A stretch of 64,000 nt of DNA from Terrimonas rubra. GTDB taxonomy: Bacteria; Bacteroidota; Bacteroidia; Chitinophagales; Chitinophagaceae. The stretch lies in assembly GCF_042686025.1 (NCBI RefSeq), contig NZ_JBHUOZ010000001.1, forward strand, positions 558,001-622,000. The letters run 5' to 3'. Made by a program: the position numbers and the translations under genes. The notes under the pieces are model-generated. The model ran no database searches and had not been told where the DNA came from. It saw only the letters and a list, made by a program, of their open reading frames with translations. Numbering within the stretch: the first letter of the stretch is position 1; the number at the start of each line of letters is the position of its first letter. This document shows positions 52,051 through 60,436 of the stretch, in pieces.

Positions 52051-52081
52051 CAAAGGTAAATAAAAGCAACAATGTTGCAAA
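52051..52081 (-). promoter_or_regulatory. Promoter of merC-like gene (-33 TTTG, -7 TACCTTTG)
   Basis: Minus strand: TTTG (52081-52078), 19-nt spacer, TACCTTTG (52058-52051), an ideal Bacteroidota promoter. The 5' leader would be only a few bases. Confidence 0.75.
52066..52078. promoter_or_regulatory. Candidate Fur/Zur operator in the merC promoter
   Basis: GCAACA-A-TGTTGC is a perfect 6+6 palindrome around one base. It sits between the -33 and -7 boxes of merC and touches the -33, where a repressor would block polymerase. The Fur-family gene at 52782 is the obvious candidate. Confidence 0.5.
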
Positions 52082-52130
52082 ATTTAACCATTTAATTCTT
52101 TTTTTGCTACCTAATTGACTGCATGGGTCG

Positions 52131-52138
52131 TACCTTTG
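52131..52138 (+). promoter_or_regulatory. -7 promoter element of SCO gene (TACCTTTG)
   Basis: Exact TAnnTTTG, 15 bases before the ATG at 52154; it also argues against the earlier in-frame ATG at 52115. Confidence 0.6.
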
Positions 52139-52153
52139 CAGCAAATTTCAGGT

Positions 52154-52762
52154 ATGTCCAAGAAGAGTTTGTTATACCTCGGCTTTTTTGCCGCTTTAGC
52201 TGTGGGCTTTTATTTTTTAGTAGTAAGCCTGGTCCCCGAATTTAATACCAAGGAGTTCCCGCCCATCAGTACCGTAAGACCCTTTGCCTTTACCAACCAG
52301 GATGGTAAAGTGGTGACCAATAACGATGTAAAGGGTAAAGTACAGGCCGTGGAGTATTTCTTCACTACCTGCCAGGGTATCTGCCCCATTATGAATAACA
52401 ATATGAAACTGGTATACGAGGAGTTAAAGAACGAACCCGATTTTTTAATTTTATCGCATACCTGCCAGCCCGAGGTGGATTCGGTACCCCGCATGAAACG
52501 TTATGCCGATTCGATGCAGGTTGACACCAATAAATGGATCTTTTTAACCGGCCGTAAGGACAGTCTGTACAATATGGCCCGCCTGAGTTATACCATTGAC
52601 GACGGAAAAAATCCACTGGGCAGCATCGAGGACGATTTTATTCATTCCCAGTTTTTTGCCCTGGTTGATAAAGAAGGTAATGTGCGCAAGATATACGACG
52701 GTTTAAAAAAATCGGAAGTGAATAAGTTAATAGCCGATGCCAAAAAACTTTTAAAGCCTTAA
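52154..52762 (+). CDS. SCO1/SenC family copper/redox protein
   Basis: 202 aa. One N-terminal membrane anchor (about 5-24), then a thioredoxin-like domain facing the periplasm. Copper ligands: Cys pair in FFTTCQGICPIM (CxxxC) and His in DFIHSQFFALVD. SCO proteins deliver copper to the CuA site of cytochrome c oxidase. The Fur-family gene follows at 19 bases, so they are likely one operon, with merC divergent. Confidence 0.92.
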   Translation: MSKKSLLYLGFFAALAVGFYFLVVSLVPEFNTKEFPPISTVRPFAFTNQDGKVVTNNDVKGKVQAVEYFFTTCQGICPIMNNNMKLVYEELKNEPDFLILSHTCQPEVDSVPRMKRYADSMQVDTNKWIFLTGRKDSLYNMARLSYTIDDGKNPLGSIEDDFIHSQFFALVDKEGNVRKIYDGLKKSEVNKLIADAKKLLKP

Positions 52763-52781
52763 ACTTGTTATAGGGTTAGCT

Positions 52782-53201
52782 ATGAAAGAGGAAATAACAA
52801 CCATATTAAAACGTAACAGCCTTAGTGTTACCGCCAGCCGGGAAAAGATCCTTACGCTTTTCCTGAACCAGGATGGCGCTTTATCTCATAGCGATATTGA
52901 AAAAAAAGCCGGTGAGAAGTTTGACCGTGTAACCGTATACCGCACATTGCAGACTTTTTCGGAAAAAGGCATTATCCATACCATTCCCACCGCTGATAAT
53001 GCCGTGTTATATGCCCTCTGTAAGGATAATTGTTCCCAGGGCCATCACCACGATCACCATGTACATTTTATCTGCGATAAATGTGCCCAGACCTTTTGCC
53101 TGGATAATGTGGTAACCCCTGAGCTAAAGCTGCCCCAGGGTTACAGTACCAATCATATAGAAGTAGTAGCAAAAGGCATTTGTAAAAAATGCAGGAAATA
53201 A
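52782..53201 (+). CDS. Fur-family metal-responsive regulator, Zur-like
   Basis: 139 aa. Winged HTH (VTASREKILTLFLNQDGALSHSDIEKKAGEKFDRVTVYRTLQTFSEKGIIHTIP) and a dimerisation domain with two structural Cys pairs, FICDKCAQTFCLD and ICKKCRK, plus the His-rich GHHHDHHVHF metal site. Family members bind promoter DNA with Zn2+ or Fe2+. The neighbours (MerC-like and SCO) and the palindrome in the merC promoter suggest Zn/Cu control. Zur is more likely than Fur, but not proven. Confidence 0.9.
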   Translation: MKEEITTILKRNSLSVTASREKILTLFLNQDGALSHSDIEKKAGEKFDRVTVYRTLQTFSEKGIIHTIPTADNAVLYALCKDNCSQGHHHDHHVHFICDKCAQTFCLDNVVTPELKLPQGYSTNHIEVVAKGICKKCRK

Positions 53202-53273
53202 GCCGGGATGTAGCTATTGTTTGTGTGGAGGAGTGCCTCATGTAAGTATAAACCACAGGACATTTTATAACCG

Positions 53274-53669
53274 TTGACACCTACTGTAAAACATACCCAT
53301 CTTACTTACCTGATTGCAGCCGTCTGGCTGATCAACGGTTTATTCTGTAAAGTTTTGCACCTGGTACCAAGGCACGAACAGATCGTAGCCAGGATACTGG
53401 GCCCTGAATACGCTCCCCTTTTAACCATACTGATAGGTTGCTCCGAAATACTGATGGCCCTGTGGATCATCAGCAGGTATAAACAAAAGTTAAACACTGT
53501 TGTACAAATAACCGTGGTAGCCCTGATGAATATTATTGAGTTTGTACTGGCTCCGGACCTGCTTTTATGGGGCCGTTTAAATATCTTATTTGCACTTGTA
53601 TTCATCGTAGTCGTGTATTACAACCATTTTTTTGCTGAAAAGCATATAACCCCAAACAACCCTGTATGA
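53274..53669 (+). CDS. DoxX-like membrane protein
   Basis: 131 aa from a TTG start (LTPTVKHTHLTYLI; no ATG is suitably placed). Four helices with GLFCKVLHLVPRHEQIVARIL, IGCSEILMALWII and APDLLLWGRLNILFAL, the DoxX-like family pattern (small quinol-oxidase-related membrane proteins of unknown role). Its stop overlaps the next gene's ATG by four bases (ATGA), so translation is coupled. First gene of a four-gene operon. Confidence 0.82.
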   Translation: MTPTVKHTHLTYLIAAVWLINGLFCKVLHLVPRHEQIVARILGPEYAPLLTILIGCSEILMALWIISRYKQKLNTVVQITVVALMNIIEFVLAPDLLLWGRLNILFALVFIVVVYYNHFFAEKHITPNNPV

Positions 53670-54418
53670 AGTTTTTAAAATCTCACCCCTTTGCCGTGGA
53701 AGCATTTTTTAAGAGCTCTGTAGTGTTGACATTTGCTGTTCCCAAAGAACAATTGCAACCCCTTATACCGGAATGCCTGGAGCTCGATACCTTCCAGGAT
53801 AAATGGGCCTTTATTGCCATTGCCATGGTACAAACCTCGGGGCTGAGGCCTAAGGGATTCCCCCGGTTTATGGGTAATGATTTTTTCCTGATAGGTTACC
53901 GCATTTTTGTGCGTTATACTACTAATGCCGGTAAAAGACTGAGAGGCCTTTATATTATTAAATCGGAGACCGATAAGAAGAAGATGGAATTTTTCGGTAA
54001 TATTTTTACTCATTATAACTATACTACTACTGATATTGAACAGGGTATGTCAAAGGGTATACGCACCATTCAATCCAGGCAGTCACAATTCGCTGTTACA
54101 ATTGAGGAGCCTGGTGAAGCTGTTCCGCTACCGCCACATTCGCCTTTTGCCGACTGGAAAGAAGCCCGCCGCTTTGCGGGTCCCCTGCCTTTTACTTTTA
54201 CCTATAACCAGGCAGATAAAAAAATACTGATCATTGAAGGGGTACGTGAAAACTGGCAGCCCCAGCCTATCAACATCAAAGATTTTCACTTTACCTTCCT
54301 GGATAGTTTACACCTGGAGGGCGCCGTATTGGCCAATGCTTTCGAGATCAGGAATATTCCTTATTATTGGAAAAAAGGCCGGCCGGAAGACCTGCAACAC
54401 CGCTTTGGCACCAAATAA
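53666..54418 (+). CDS. DUF2071 family protein
   Basis: 250 aa soluble protein. LQPLIPECLELDTFQDKWAFIAIAMVQTSGLRPKGFPRFMGNDFFLIGYRIFVRY and GRRLRGLYII-like GKRLRGLYIIKSETD are the DUF2071 (YqjF-like) hallmarks; the beta-rich core is an acetoacetate-decarboxylase-like fold in related families. No catalytic Lys is evident by eye. It overlaps the DoxX-like gene by four bases and is followed by the methyltransferase gene 19 bases on. Function unknown; the linked DoxX-like protein suggests a membrane or oxidative-stress role. Confidence 0.85.
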   Translation: MKFLKSHPFAVEAFFKSSVVLTFAVPKEQLQPLIPECLELDTFQDKWAFIAIAMVQTSGLRPKGFPRFMGNDFFLIGYRIFVRYTTNAGKRLRGLYIIKSETDKKKMEFFGNIFTHYNYTTTDIEQGMSKGIRTIQSRQSQFAVTIEEPGEAVPLPPHSPFADWKEARRFAGPLPFTFTYNQADKKILIIEGVRENWQPQPINIKDFHFTFLDSLHLEGAVLANAFEIRNIPYYWKKGRPEDLQHRFGTK

Positions 54419-54437
54419 ACCATTATTAAAATTGTCT

Positions 54438-55199
54438 GTGACCAATAGAACAAAATACCAGGGTGTTACCAATATTATCCGCTTTAACTGGCATTTTTAT
54501 ATGCTGGCTATAGTTGCAGTTCTTGCTTTTTTTCTTATCAAAACCTACCTCCCTTTTTTACTGCAACAAATTGGGATATGGGCCATAGCGGTAGCTGTTC
54601 TTACAATCGTCATTTCTCTGGCCATCTCCTTTTATATATATGACCGGTCAGGTTTATACAGGTTGAGCTGGCTGGATAATGACCTAACAAATGACCGGGC
54701 GCGTATCTTAACCGTTAATGCCGGCTTTGATGAAACCAGCGCCCTTATTGCGGCAAAATATCCTAAGGCCCAAATTACCATTTGTGATTTTTATAACCCG
54801 GTTCGCCATACAGAGGTATCTATTAAAAGAGCAAGGAAGGCTTATCCGCCCGACCCTGGTACCATTCCGGTTAGCACAAACCACCTGCCCTTTCCAGATA
54901 ATCATTTTGATAAAACAGTTGCGGTACTATCGGCACATGAAATAAGGAACGAGGCCGAAAGAATAGCATTTTTTAAAGAACTGAAACGGGTTACAACTCC
55001 ATCCGGTCATATATACGTTACCGAACACTTACGGGACAGGTACAATTTTTTCGCCTATACTATTGGCTTCCTGCATTTTCATGCTAAAAAAACCTGGTTA
55101 AATACCTTTGCCAGGGCCGGTCTGGTTGTACAACAGGAAATAAAGACAACGCCATTTATCACCACCTTTATATTGCAAGCACATGGAAATACATTATAA
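54438..55199 (+). CDS. Membrane-anchored SAM-dependent methyltransferase
   Basis: 253 aa from a GTG at 54438 (a TTG at 54432 is an alternative; earlier codons lie inside the previous gene). Two membrane helices (about 18-36 and 40-62) precede a class I methyltransferase domain: the SAM loop is degenerate, ILTVNAGFDETSALIAAKYP in place of the usual ExGxGxG, while the acidic pair in ITICDFYN and LPFPDNHFDKTVAVLSAHEI are typical. It could methylate a lipid or quinone. Overlaps the next gene by 17 bases. Confidence 0.8.
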   Translation: MTNRTKYQGVTNIIRFNWHFYMLAIVAVLAFFLIKTYLPFLLQQIGIWAIAVAVLTIVISLAISFYIYDRSGLYRLSWLDNDLTNDRARILTVNAGFDETSALIAAKYPKAQITICDFYNPVRHTEVSIKRARKAYPPDPGTIPVSTNHLPFPDNHFDKTVAVLSAHEIRNEAERIAFFKELKRVTTPSGHIYVTEHLRDRYNFFAYTIGFLHFHAKKTWLNTFARAGLVVQQEIKTTPFITTFILQAHGNTL

Positions 55200-55578
55200 A
55201 ATAATTGGTCCTTTATTAATGCTGTTAGCATGTATACACCTGGTTTTCCCAGGCTATTTTAAATGGAAGGAAGAACTAAGTTCACTAAGCCTGGTAAATA
55301 AACAGATGATGGTGATACATACCTTCTTTATTGCCCTGATGTTATTTTTAATGGGGTTGCTTTGTTTCACCTCTTCTTTTGACCTGGTGCATACCAGACT
55401 GGGTAAAACCATTGCTTTAGGGCTCGGTATTTTCTGGGCTATACGTTTGTATATCCAGTTCTTTGGCTATTCCAGTAAATTATGGAAAGGGAAGAAGTTC
55501 GAAACCGCCATGCATATCCTTTTCTCGATACTGTGGGTGTACCTCAGTACTGTTTTTTTTATTACGGCTTTATTATAA
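55183..55578 (+). CDS. Four-helix membrane protein, unknown function
   Basis: 131 aa with four hydrophobic segments (about 8-24, 42-64, 76-92 and 108-128). The short conserved-looking parts are HYKIIGPLLMLLACIHLVFPGYF and RLYIQFFGYSSKLWKGKKFETAMH. It starts inside the methyltransferase gene and ends the operon. Such a 4-TM protein next to a DoxX-like protein suggests a membrane complex; no family named. Confidence 0.7.
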   Translation: MEIHYKIIGPLLMLLACIHLVFPGYFKWKEELSSLSLVNKQMMVIHTFFIALMLFLMGLLCFTSSFDLVHTRLGKTIALGLGIFWAIRLYIQFFGYSSKLWKGKKFETAMHILFSILWVYLSTVFFITALL

Positions 55579-55600
55579 GAGGAAAAAAGGCGCCTTATGA

Positions 55601-55665
55601 TTCATAGCATTACTGCTGTTGAACGGAGCGTCGCAAGTTCAGTCCTATCAGGGAGCTGCAGCCTG
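55601..55665 (+). repeat. Dispersed ~65-nt intergenic repeat, family 1, copy 3
   Basis: TTCATAGCATTACTGCTGTTGAAC, GAGCGTCGCAAG, CAGGGAGCTGCAGCCTG. Matches copy 2 along its length. It lies between convergent genes. Confidence 0.7.
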
Positions 55666-55689
55666 TACTATAAAACTAAAACAACAACC

Positions 55690-56697
55690 TTAACCCTCCG
55701 TCTCCGTTGTATTCAGCGCTTTCCACAACAAATCTTTTAATTCGGTTAAGCCTTTATTGGTTACCGATGAAATGAAAATATGGGGAATATTGGCCGGTAA
55801 CTCCTGTTTAATGGCCTGCATTAACTCTTCATCCAGCATATCACTTTTACTGACAGCGATCACAAACTGTTTATGCAACAATTCAGGATTATACTTTTCT
55901 AACTCGTTCACTAAAATAGCAAACTCTTTTTTATGGTCGGCACTATCGGCGGGTATTAAAAACAATAGCACGGGGTTACGTTCAATATGACGTAAAAAAC
56001 GATGCCCCAGCCCTTTACCTTCAGCCGCACCTTCAATAATACCGGGTAAGTCGGCTATACAAAAGCTTTGCTCATCGCGGTAAGCCACAATACCCAGGTT
56101 AGGGGTAATGGTGGTAAAAGCGTAGTTGGCAATTTTGGGTTTAGCGGCGGTAATAACCGATAACAGGGTTGACTTGCCGGCATTGGGAAAACCCACCAGG
56201 CCCACATCGGCCAACACTTTTAGTTCCAGTATTTTAGTAGCTTCTATACCCGGCAGCCCCGGTTGTGCATATTCGGGCGCCTGGTTGGTAGGTGTGGCAA
56301 AATGCGCATTGCCCAAACCACCCTTACCACCCGGTATCCAGATCACTTCCTGGCCATCTTCCAGTATCTCCACTTCCTGTACGCCGGTTTCTTCGTCTAT
56401 AGCAATGGTACCCAGTGGTACTTCAATGATCACATCCTTACCAAAGCGGCCGGTTTTATTGTTGCCGCTTCCGCCTTCGCCATCTTCGGCAATAACATTT
56501 TTAAAATAACGCAGGTGCAGCAGGGTCCACAGGTTGCGGTTACCCTTTAAAATAATATGTGCACCACGACCTCCGTCGCCCCCATCCGGGCCACCTAAAG
56601 CGGTAAACTTGTTGCGCATAAAGTGCCGGCTGCCCGCTCCACCATGTCCGCTGCGGCAAAAAATACGTATCTGGTCAACAAAGTTGCTTTTTTCCAT
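55690..56697 (-). CDS. obg: GTPase Obg (CgtA)
   Basis: 335 aa. N-terminal Obg fold with glycine-rich strands (HGGAGSRHFMRN, GGPDGGDGGRGAHIILKGN), then the G domain: G1 GFPNAGKSTLL, G2 around YAFTTITPNLG, G3 DLPGIIEGAAEGKGLGHRFLRHIER, G4 AVSKSDML and a short end. Essential GTPase in 50S subunit assembly and stress response. No OCT extension is present. A TATATTTG box precedes it. Confidence 0.95.
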   Translation of the reverse strand: MEKSNFVDQIRIFCRSGHGGAGSRHFMRNKFTALGGPDGGDGGRGAHIILKGNRNLWTLLHLRYFKNVIAEDGEGGSGNNKTGRFGKDVIIEVPLGTIAIDEETGVQEVEILEDGQEVIWIPGGKGGLGNAHFATPTNQAPEYAQPGLPGIEATKILELKVLADVGLVGFPNAGKSTLLSVITAAKPKIANYAFTTITPNLGIVAYRDEQSFCIADLPGIIEGAAEGKGLGHRFLRHIERNPVLLFLIPADSADHKKEFAILVNELEKYNPELLHKQFVIAVSKSDMLDEELMQAIKQELPANIPHIFISSVTNKGLTELKDLLWKALNTTETEG

Positions 56698-56713
56698 ATC
56701 TCGAAATAAAGTG

Positions 56714-56721
56714 CAAATATA
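56714..56721 (-). promoter_or_regulatory. -7 promoter element of obg (TATATTTG on minus strand)
   Basis: Exact TAnnTTTG, 16 bases before the ATG at 56697. Confidence 0.55.
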
Positions 56722-56749
56722 GCTGGTTTAGGGCGGAAACCGGCTCTAA

Positions 56750-56815
56750 GTATACACCTTATACCTCATACCCTATTCCTTAAACCCTGCACCTTATCCC
56801 TTATACCCTCTCTGT
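56750..56815. repeat. Degenerate CCTTATACCC repeat tract
   Basis: ACCTTATACCTCATACCC, CCTATTCCTTAAACCC and ACCTTATCCCTTATACCC are variants of one ~8-nt unit, in the divergent spacer. Confidence 0.6.
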
Positions 56816-56902
56816 TAATCGTTATTTGTTAAAGGAAGGTTATCTCGGTGATGTGAGTAACAAAACGCCGGGATGAACCGTTATACCCATCAAAGATTTT
56901 GA

Positions 56903-58192
56903 ATGCAAGTCATTTTACTGGCCCTATTACTGCTTTTTTCCAGTCAACATACCCTTTTAAATGCACAACAAAAGCAAACAACGCCCCTTACCCATACATT
57001 CATCCAGTCAGAAACGGATAAAATAACTGATAAACTGGTGATGCTCCGAAGAGGATTTCATGAAAAGCCCGAACTGGCGGGCAAGGAAAAACTAACCCGG
57101 GAAACGATTATACAATATTTGACCGGCCTGGGACTGGAAGTAAAAACGGACCTGTATGGCCACAGCGTGGTGGGCGTTTTACACGGCGGTAAAAAAGGTA
57201 AAAAAATTGCCTGGCGGGCCGATATGGATGCACTGCCCACCGACTTTCCTGATGAAGTGGACTTTAGATCAACCATCAAAGGAGTGCAGCATGGTTGCGG
57301 GCACGATATACATATGACCATTGCGCTGGGCATCGCTGAAGTGCTGGCCAAAAACAAAAAAGAATTACCGGGAACGGTCTATTTTATTTTTCAGCCGGAG
57401 GAAGAAACATTCAAAGGAGCCAAAAACATGATCGTCAAAGGCCTGTTTGACGACATTAAACCGGACGAGATATATGGTTTACATGTAACGGCCCTGCCGG
57501 TGGGAGAAATAATGGTAAAACCCGGTGAGATGTTTGCCTACCAAAAACGAATACGCATCCTGTTAAAAAATGAATTATCCAAAGAGGAAGCAAAAGCACT
57601 GACCAAAAAAATTCATAGCACCCTTTCCCGTTCCACTGCCGGCAGCAGGCCCTGGGAAATACAAAATATCCGTGATCCTAAAACCGGGTTAACAAATCCT
57701 AATACTACTTTTAAGGATTACCTGATCATGGACGAATCCTTTACCACCTATACAAAGAATGACAGTTTATTCCTGGAAGCTTACCTGTACGAAACCAATG
57801 CCGCTAACCTGCCTGGTATTATTCCTACAGTGAAACAGGTAATAATAGCCGGTAATAATAAAGACCAGTTGCTGGACGTTTCTTTTATACAGGAAAACCC
57901 AACCATTATCAACGATAAAAAATTAACGGCTGCTGCCATTACTACCTTACAAAACATTTATGGTAAAAATGCCGTTGCCGCCGATTATGGCCAGGTGCCG
58001 TTTTTTAATGATGATTTTGCTTATTTCCAGCAAAAAATACCGGGCGTTTATTTCTTCCTCGGAGGCTCTAATGCTGCAAAAGGAATCAATGCATTGAATC
58101 ATAGTCCGGGTTTTAAAGTAGATGAAGACTGTATTAAAACAGGCGTTAAAAGTTTTGCATCCTTACTATTCGAAAGATTAAAGAAAAAATAA
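56903..58192 (+). CDS. Secreted M20-family amidohydrolase (hippurate hydrolase-like)
   Basis: 429 aa. Signal peptide (to NAQQ), then the M20D two-domain fold. Metal ligands: HGCGHDIHM (His, Asp), EEETFKGAKNMI (Glu-Glu pair), with ADMDALP and YGLHVTALPVGEI, and the last His in NALNHSPGFKVDEDCIKTG. All five ligands seem present. Members hydrolyse N-acylated amino acids or peptides. The following unknown gene lies 19 bases on. Confidence 0.9.
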   Translation: MQVILLALLLLFSSQHTLLNAQQKQTTPLTHTFIQSETDKITDKLVMLRRGFHEKPELAGKEKLTRETIIQYLTGLGLEVKTDLYGHSVVGVLHGGKKGKKIAWRADMDALPTDFPDEVDFRSTIKGVQHGCGHDIHMTIALGIAEVLAKNKKELPGTVYFIFQPEEETFKGAKNMIVKGLFDDIKPDEIYGLHVTALPVGEIMVKPGEMFAYQKRIRILLKNELSKEEAKALTKKIHSTLSRSTAGSRPWEIQNIRDPKTGLTNPNTTFKDYLIMDESFTTYTKNDSLFLEAYLYETNAANLPGIIPTVKQVIIAGNNKDQLLDVSFIQENPTIINDKKLTAAAITTLQNIYGKNAVAADYGQVPFFNDDFAYFQQKIPGVYFFLGGSNAAKGINALNHSPGFKVDEDCIKTGVKSFASLLFERLKKK

Positions 58193-58211
58193 ATCCCCTC
58201 TTTTTATTTTT

Positions 58212-58889
58212 ATGAAACGTGTCTTTCAATACATAACAGGTCTTTTTAACGAAAAAAAACCAGTTACAGCCCCGAAAATCAAGTCCGGGGACTATGCAAG
58301 TTTATATAACCGGGACTATTATTTTTCCAGTGAGTTTTATGCCAACCTTGTCCGCACCATTAACTGGACAGAAAAAGTAATTGCGGGGATTGATGATATA
58401 ACAAAGGTCAACTATTCAACCATACTTCGTTCCAACAACCCGGTTTATGAAGGAAGGCCATTTTACCGGTATGAAGGTGATACGCCGGAGTTTGCACAAA
58501 CACCTAACCTACCTTTCAATTATGCAGCCTTACTCAAGGATGCCTTAGCGTATAAAAAGGATGGCTTTATCTATTTTAAAAACATGCATCAGCTGGGTGA
58601 AATACTCGAATTTGAAATAGATGTCACCACACATGACGGCGCCCCTTGCGCAATATCAAACGGCTTTATTGATGAGTCGGACATTCCTCCCATTGATACC
58701 TGGTTTTATATTACCAATACCAAACTGTATTGCTGGATCCCAAACTTTTTTATACAAAAGATGCAGCATGCCATGGAGGTTGAAATATTGGGCAGTTATA
58801 ACTGGATAAAAGATTCAAATACTGTTTTGTATCTTCAAACCATTGAAAGATTGAATGCGGCATACAATAAACAGATTGCAGGTCTTTAG
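58212..58889 (+). CDS. Soluble protein of unknown function
   Basis: 225 aa, no signal peptide. Aromatic-rich central part (DYYFSSEFYANLVRTINWTEKVIAGIDDITKVNYSTILRSNNPVYEGRPFYRYEG) and a C-terminal IDTWFYITNTKLYCWIPNFFIQKMQHAMEVEILGSYNWIK. I do not recognise the family. Probably co-transcribed with the M20 hydrolase. An 8-bp hairpin lies just after its end (58891-58916) without a T run. Confidence 0.6.
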   Translation: MKRVFQYITGLFNEKKPVTAPKIKSGDYASLYNRDYYFSSEFYANLVRTINWTEKVIAGIDDITKVNYSTILRSNNPVYEGRPFYRYEGDTPEFAQTPNLPFNYAALLKDALAYKKDGFIYFKNMHQLGEILEFEIDVTTHDGAPCAISNGFIDESDIPPIDTWFYITNTKLYCWIPNFFIQKMQHAMEVEILGSYNWIKDSNTVLYLQTIERLNAAYNKQIAGL

Positions 58890-59068
58890 ACAGCAGAGCC
58901 TGTACAACCTCTGCTGCAGCATTAATCTACCATTTATTTTTTATCAATTTATAGCCTATCATTTACTAACAGGCATGAGTATGGACAAGGTTAGGACGGG
59001 ATAATTATTTTTTATTAATTTAGTCCGGACAAGCTGCAATAAAAAATAATACTGAGAATTCGGTCTTC

Positions 59069-60304
59069 ATGATTACAGATATCCATCTTCTTTCTTTACA
59101 AACAGAAACTGATAAAAAGAGGTTATTCCAAAATCTAAAAAATCAAAAAAAAGACTTCCAGTTAGAGCTTATTATTTTTGCTTTAATTTGGTTGGTGGCC
59201 CCTTTTCTTCCCGGAAAGTCTAATCAAAAACCTTTGATTGAAAATATGACCTATGGAAAAGCGCTGCTTTTTTTTGGTACTATTTTCTTAATCCCCTTGT
59301 TAACCAGCTACTTTAAAAAATTGCACAAAGCTGTTAGAGCCTGTCAAACAGATGTAAAAAGAATAATAATAACCTCGGTAATTGCGAAGAAGAAAAATCC
59401 GATTTTTCATAAAGACAAATATCGTCTTCAACTCGGAGACAGTTATTTGAGGAAACTTTATTTACCACGTCATGATTTTGACAGGTTTGAGATCGGAGAC
59501 CCGCTTAAAATAGAGATCAGCGAAGAAGGTAAACAGCTTATACGAATCGTAAAAGCAAATGATAATATCATTAAACGGGTACAAAATACCGTTCCTGCTT
59601 TTCCTGTTTCCGTCAATCGTTCTTATAGATCTGTTTTATTTAATAGAGAGAAAAGTGCCAGAAAATCTAGGACTGGTTTATTTGCCACTTTACTCCCTGG
59701 TAAACAAAACTTTATTTCGACAATAATTCTTTATATGAATATATTGATATTCATAGCTATGTTAATCTCAGGAGTCAGTATCTATAAACCGCAGGTAATT
59801 GATATGGTAAACTGGGGAGGCAACATAAGACTTCTGACAATCGGCAAAAACGAATATTGGCGACTAGTTACCAGTCTATTTATACATGCGGGTATAATAC
59901 ACTTGTTAATGAATGCTCTAGGATTTATACTAATATCATTGTTTGTAGAACCAATACTTGGTCACAAAAAATTTTTACTGTTATACCTTTTTACTGGAAT
60001 CTGTGCGAGTCTGACGAGCTTATGGTGGCATACCAACGTTGTAAGCGTGGGTGCCTCTGGCGCTATATTTGGACTTTACGGTTTCTTTTTAGCTTTATTG
60101 GTTTTAGTAAAGAAAGAACACCAAAACGTTAATGCCAGTATGATTGTAACAATTCTTATTTTCATCGGGTATAGTTTAATAGCTGGCCTTAAGGGTAATA
60201 CTGATAATGCTGCACATATTGGTGGTCTCATTGCTGGTTTTTTTGCCGGAGTAATGATGACCTTGTTCGTTTTTTACAAAAAGAAGGGGGAAGTATCAGC
60301 ATAA
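59069..60304 (+). CDS. Rhomboid intramembrane serine protease with N-terminal beta domain
   Basis: 411 aa, visibly AT-rich. The N-terminal ~210 residues contain two membrane helices and a soluble beta region (KRIIITSVIAKKKNPIFHKDKYRLQLGD...FEIGDPLKIEISEEGKQLIRI). The rhomboid core follows: HLLMNALGFILI with Asn282, GASGAIFGLYGFF with the nucleophile Ser330, AHIGGLIAGFFAG with His383. Six helices, catalytically complete. It should cut membrane-helix substrates; none is known here. The fused domain echoes the beta domain of the protein at 2000-2515. Confidence 0.9.
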   Translation: MITDIHLLSLQTETDKKRLFQNLKNQKKDFQLELIIFALIWLVAPFLPGKSNQKPLIENMTYGKALLFFGTIFLIPLLTSYFKKLHKAVRACQTDVKRIIITSVIAKKKNPIFHKDKYRLQLGDSYLRKLYLPRHDFDRFEIGDPLKIEISEEGKQLIRIVKANDNIIKRVQNTVPAFPVSVNRSYRSVLFNREKSARKSRTGLFATLLPGKQNFISTIILYMNILIFIAMLISGVSIYKPQVIDMVNWGGNIRLLTIGKNEYWRLVTSLFIHAGIIHLLMNALGFILISLFVEPILGHKKFLLLYLFTGICASLTSLWWHTNVVSVGASGAIFGLYGFFLALLVLVKKEHQNVNASMIVTILIFIGYSLIAGLKGNTDNAAHIGGLIAGFFAGVMMTLFVFYKKKGEVSA

Positions 60305-60436
60305 AGAAAATTTAAATCGCAATAAGTCACAAACAAAACCGGTATTTGTTATTTGTGAATAGTATTACATAATCATAACTCTTCAAAATTTCATACAACC
60401 GTTTTTTTATGTATCTTAATTATTCAAAATCTGAAT

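Noticed and set aside
53666..53669. Frameshift joining the DoxX-like and DUF2071 genes
   Set aside because: The ATGA overlap is the normal coupled stop/start; both proteins are full length.
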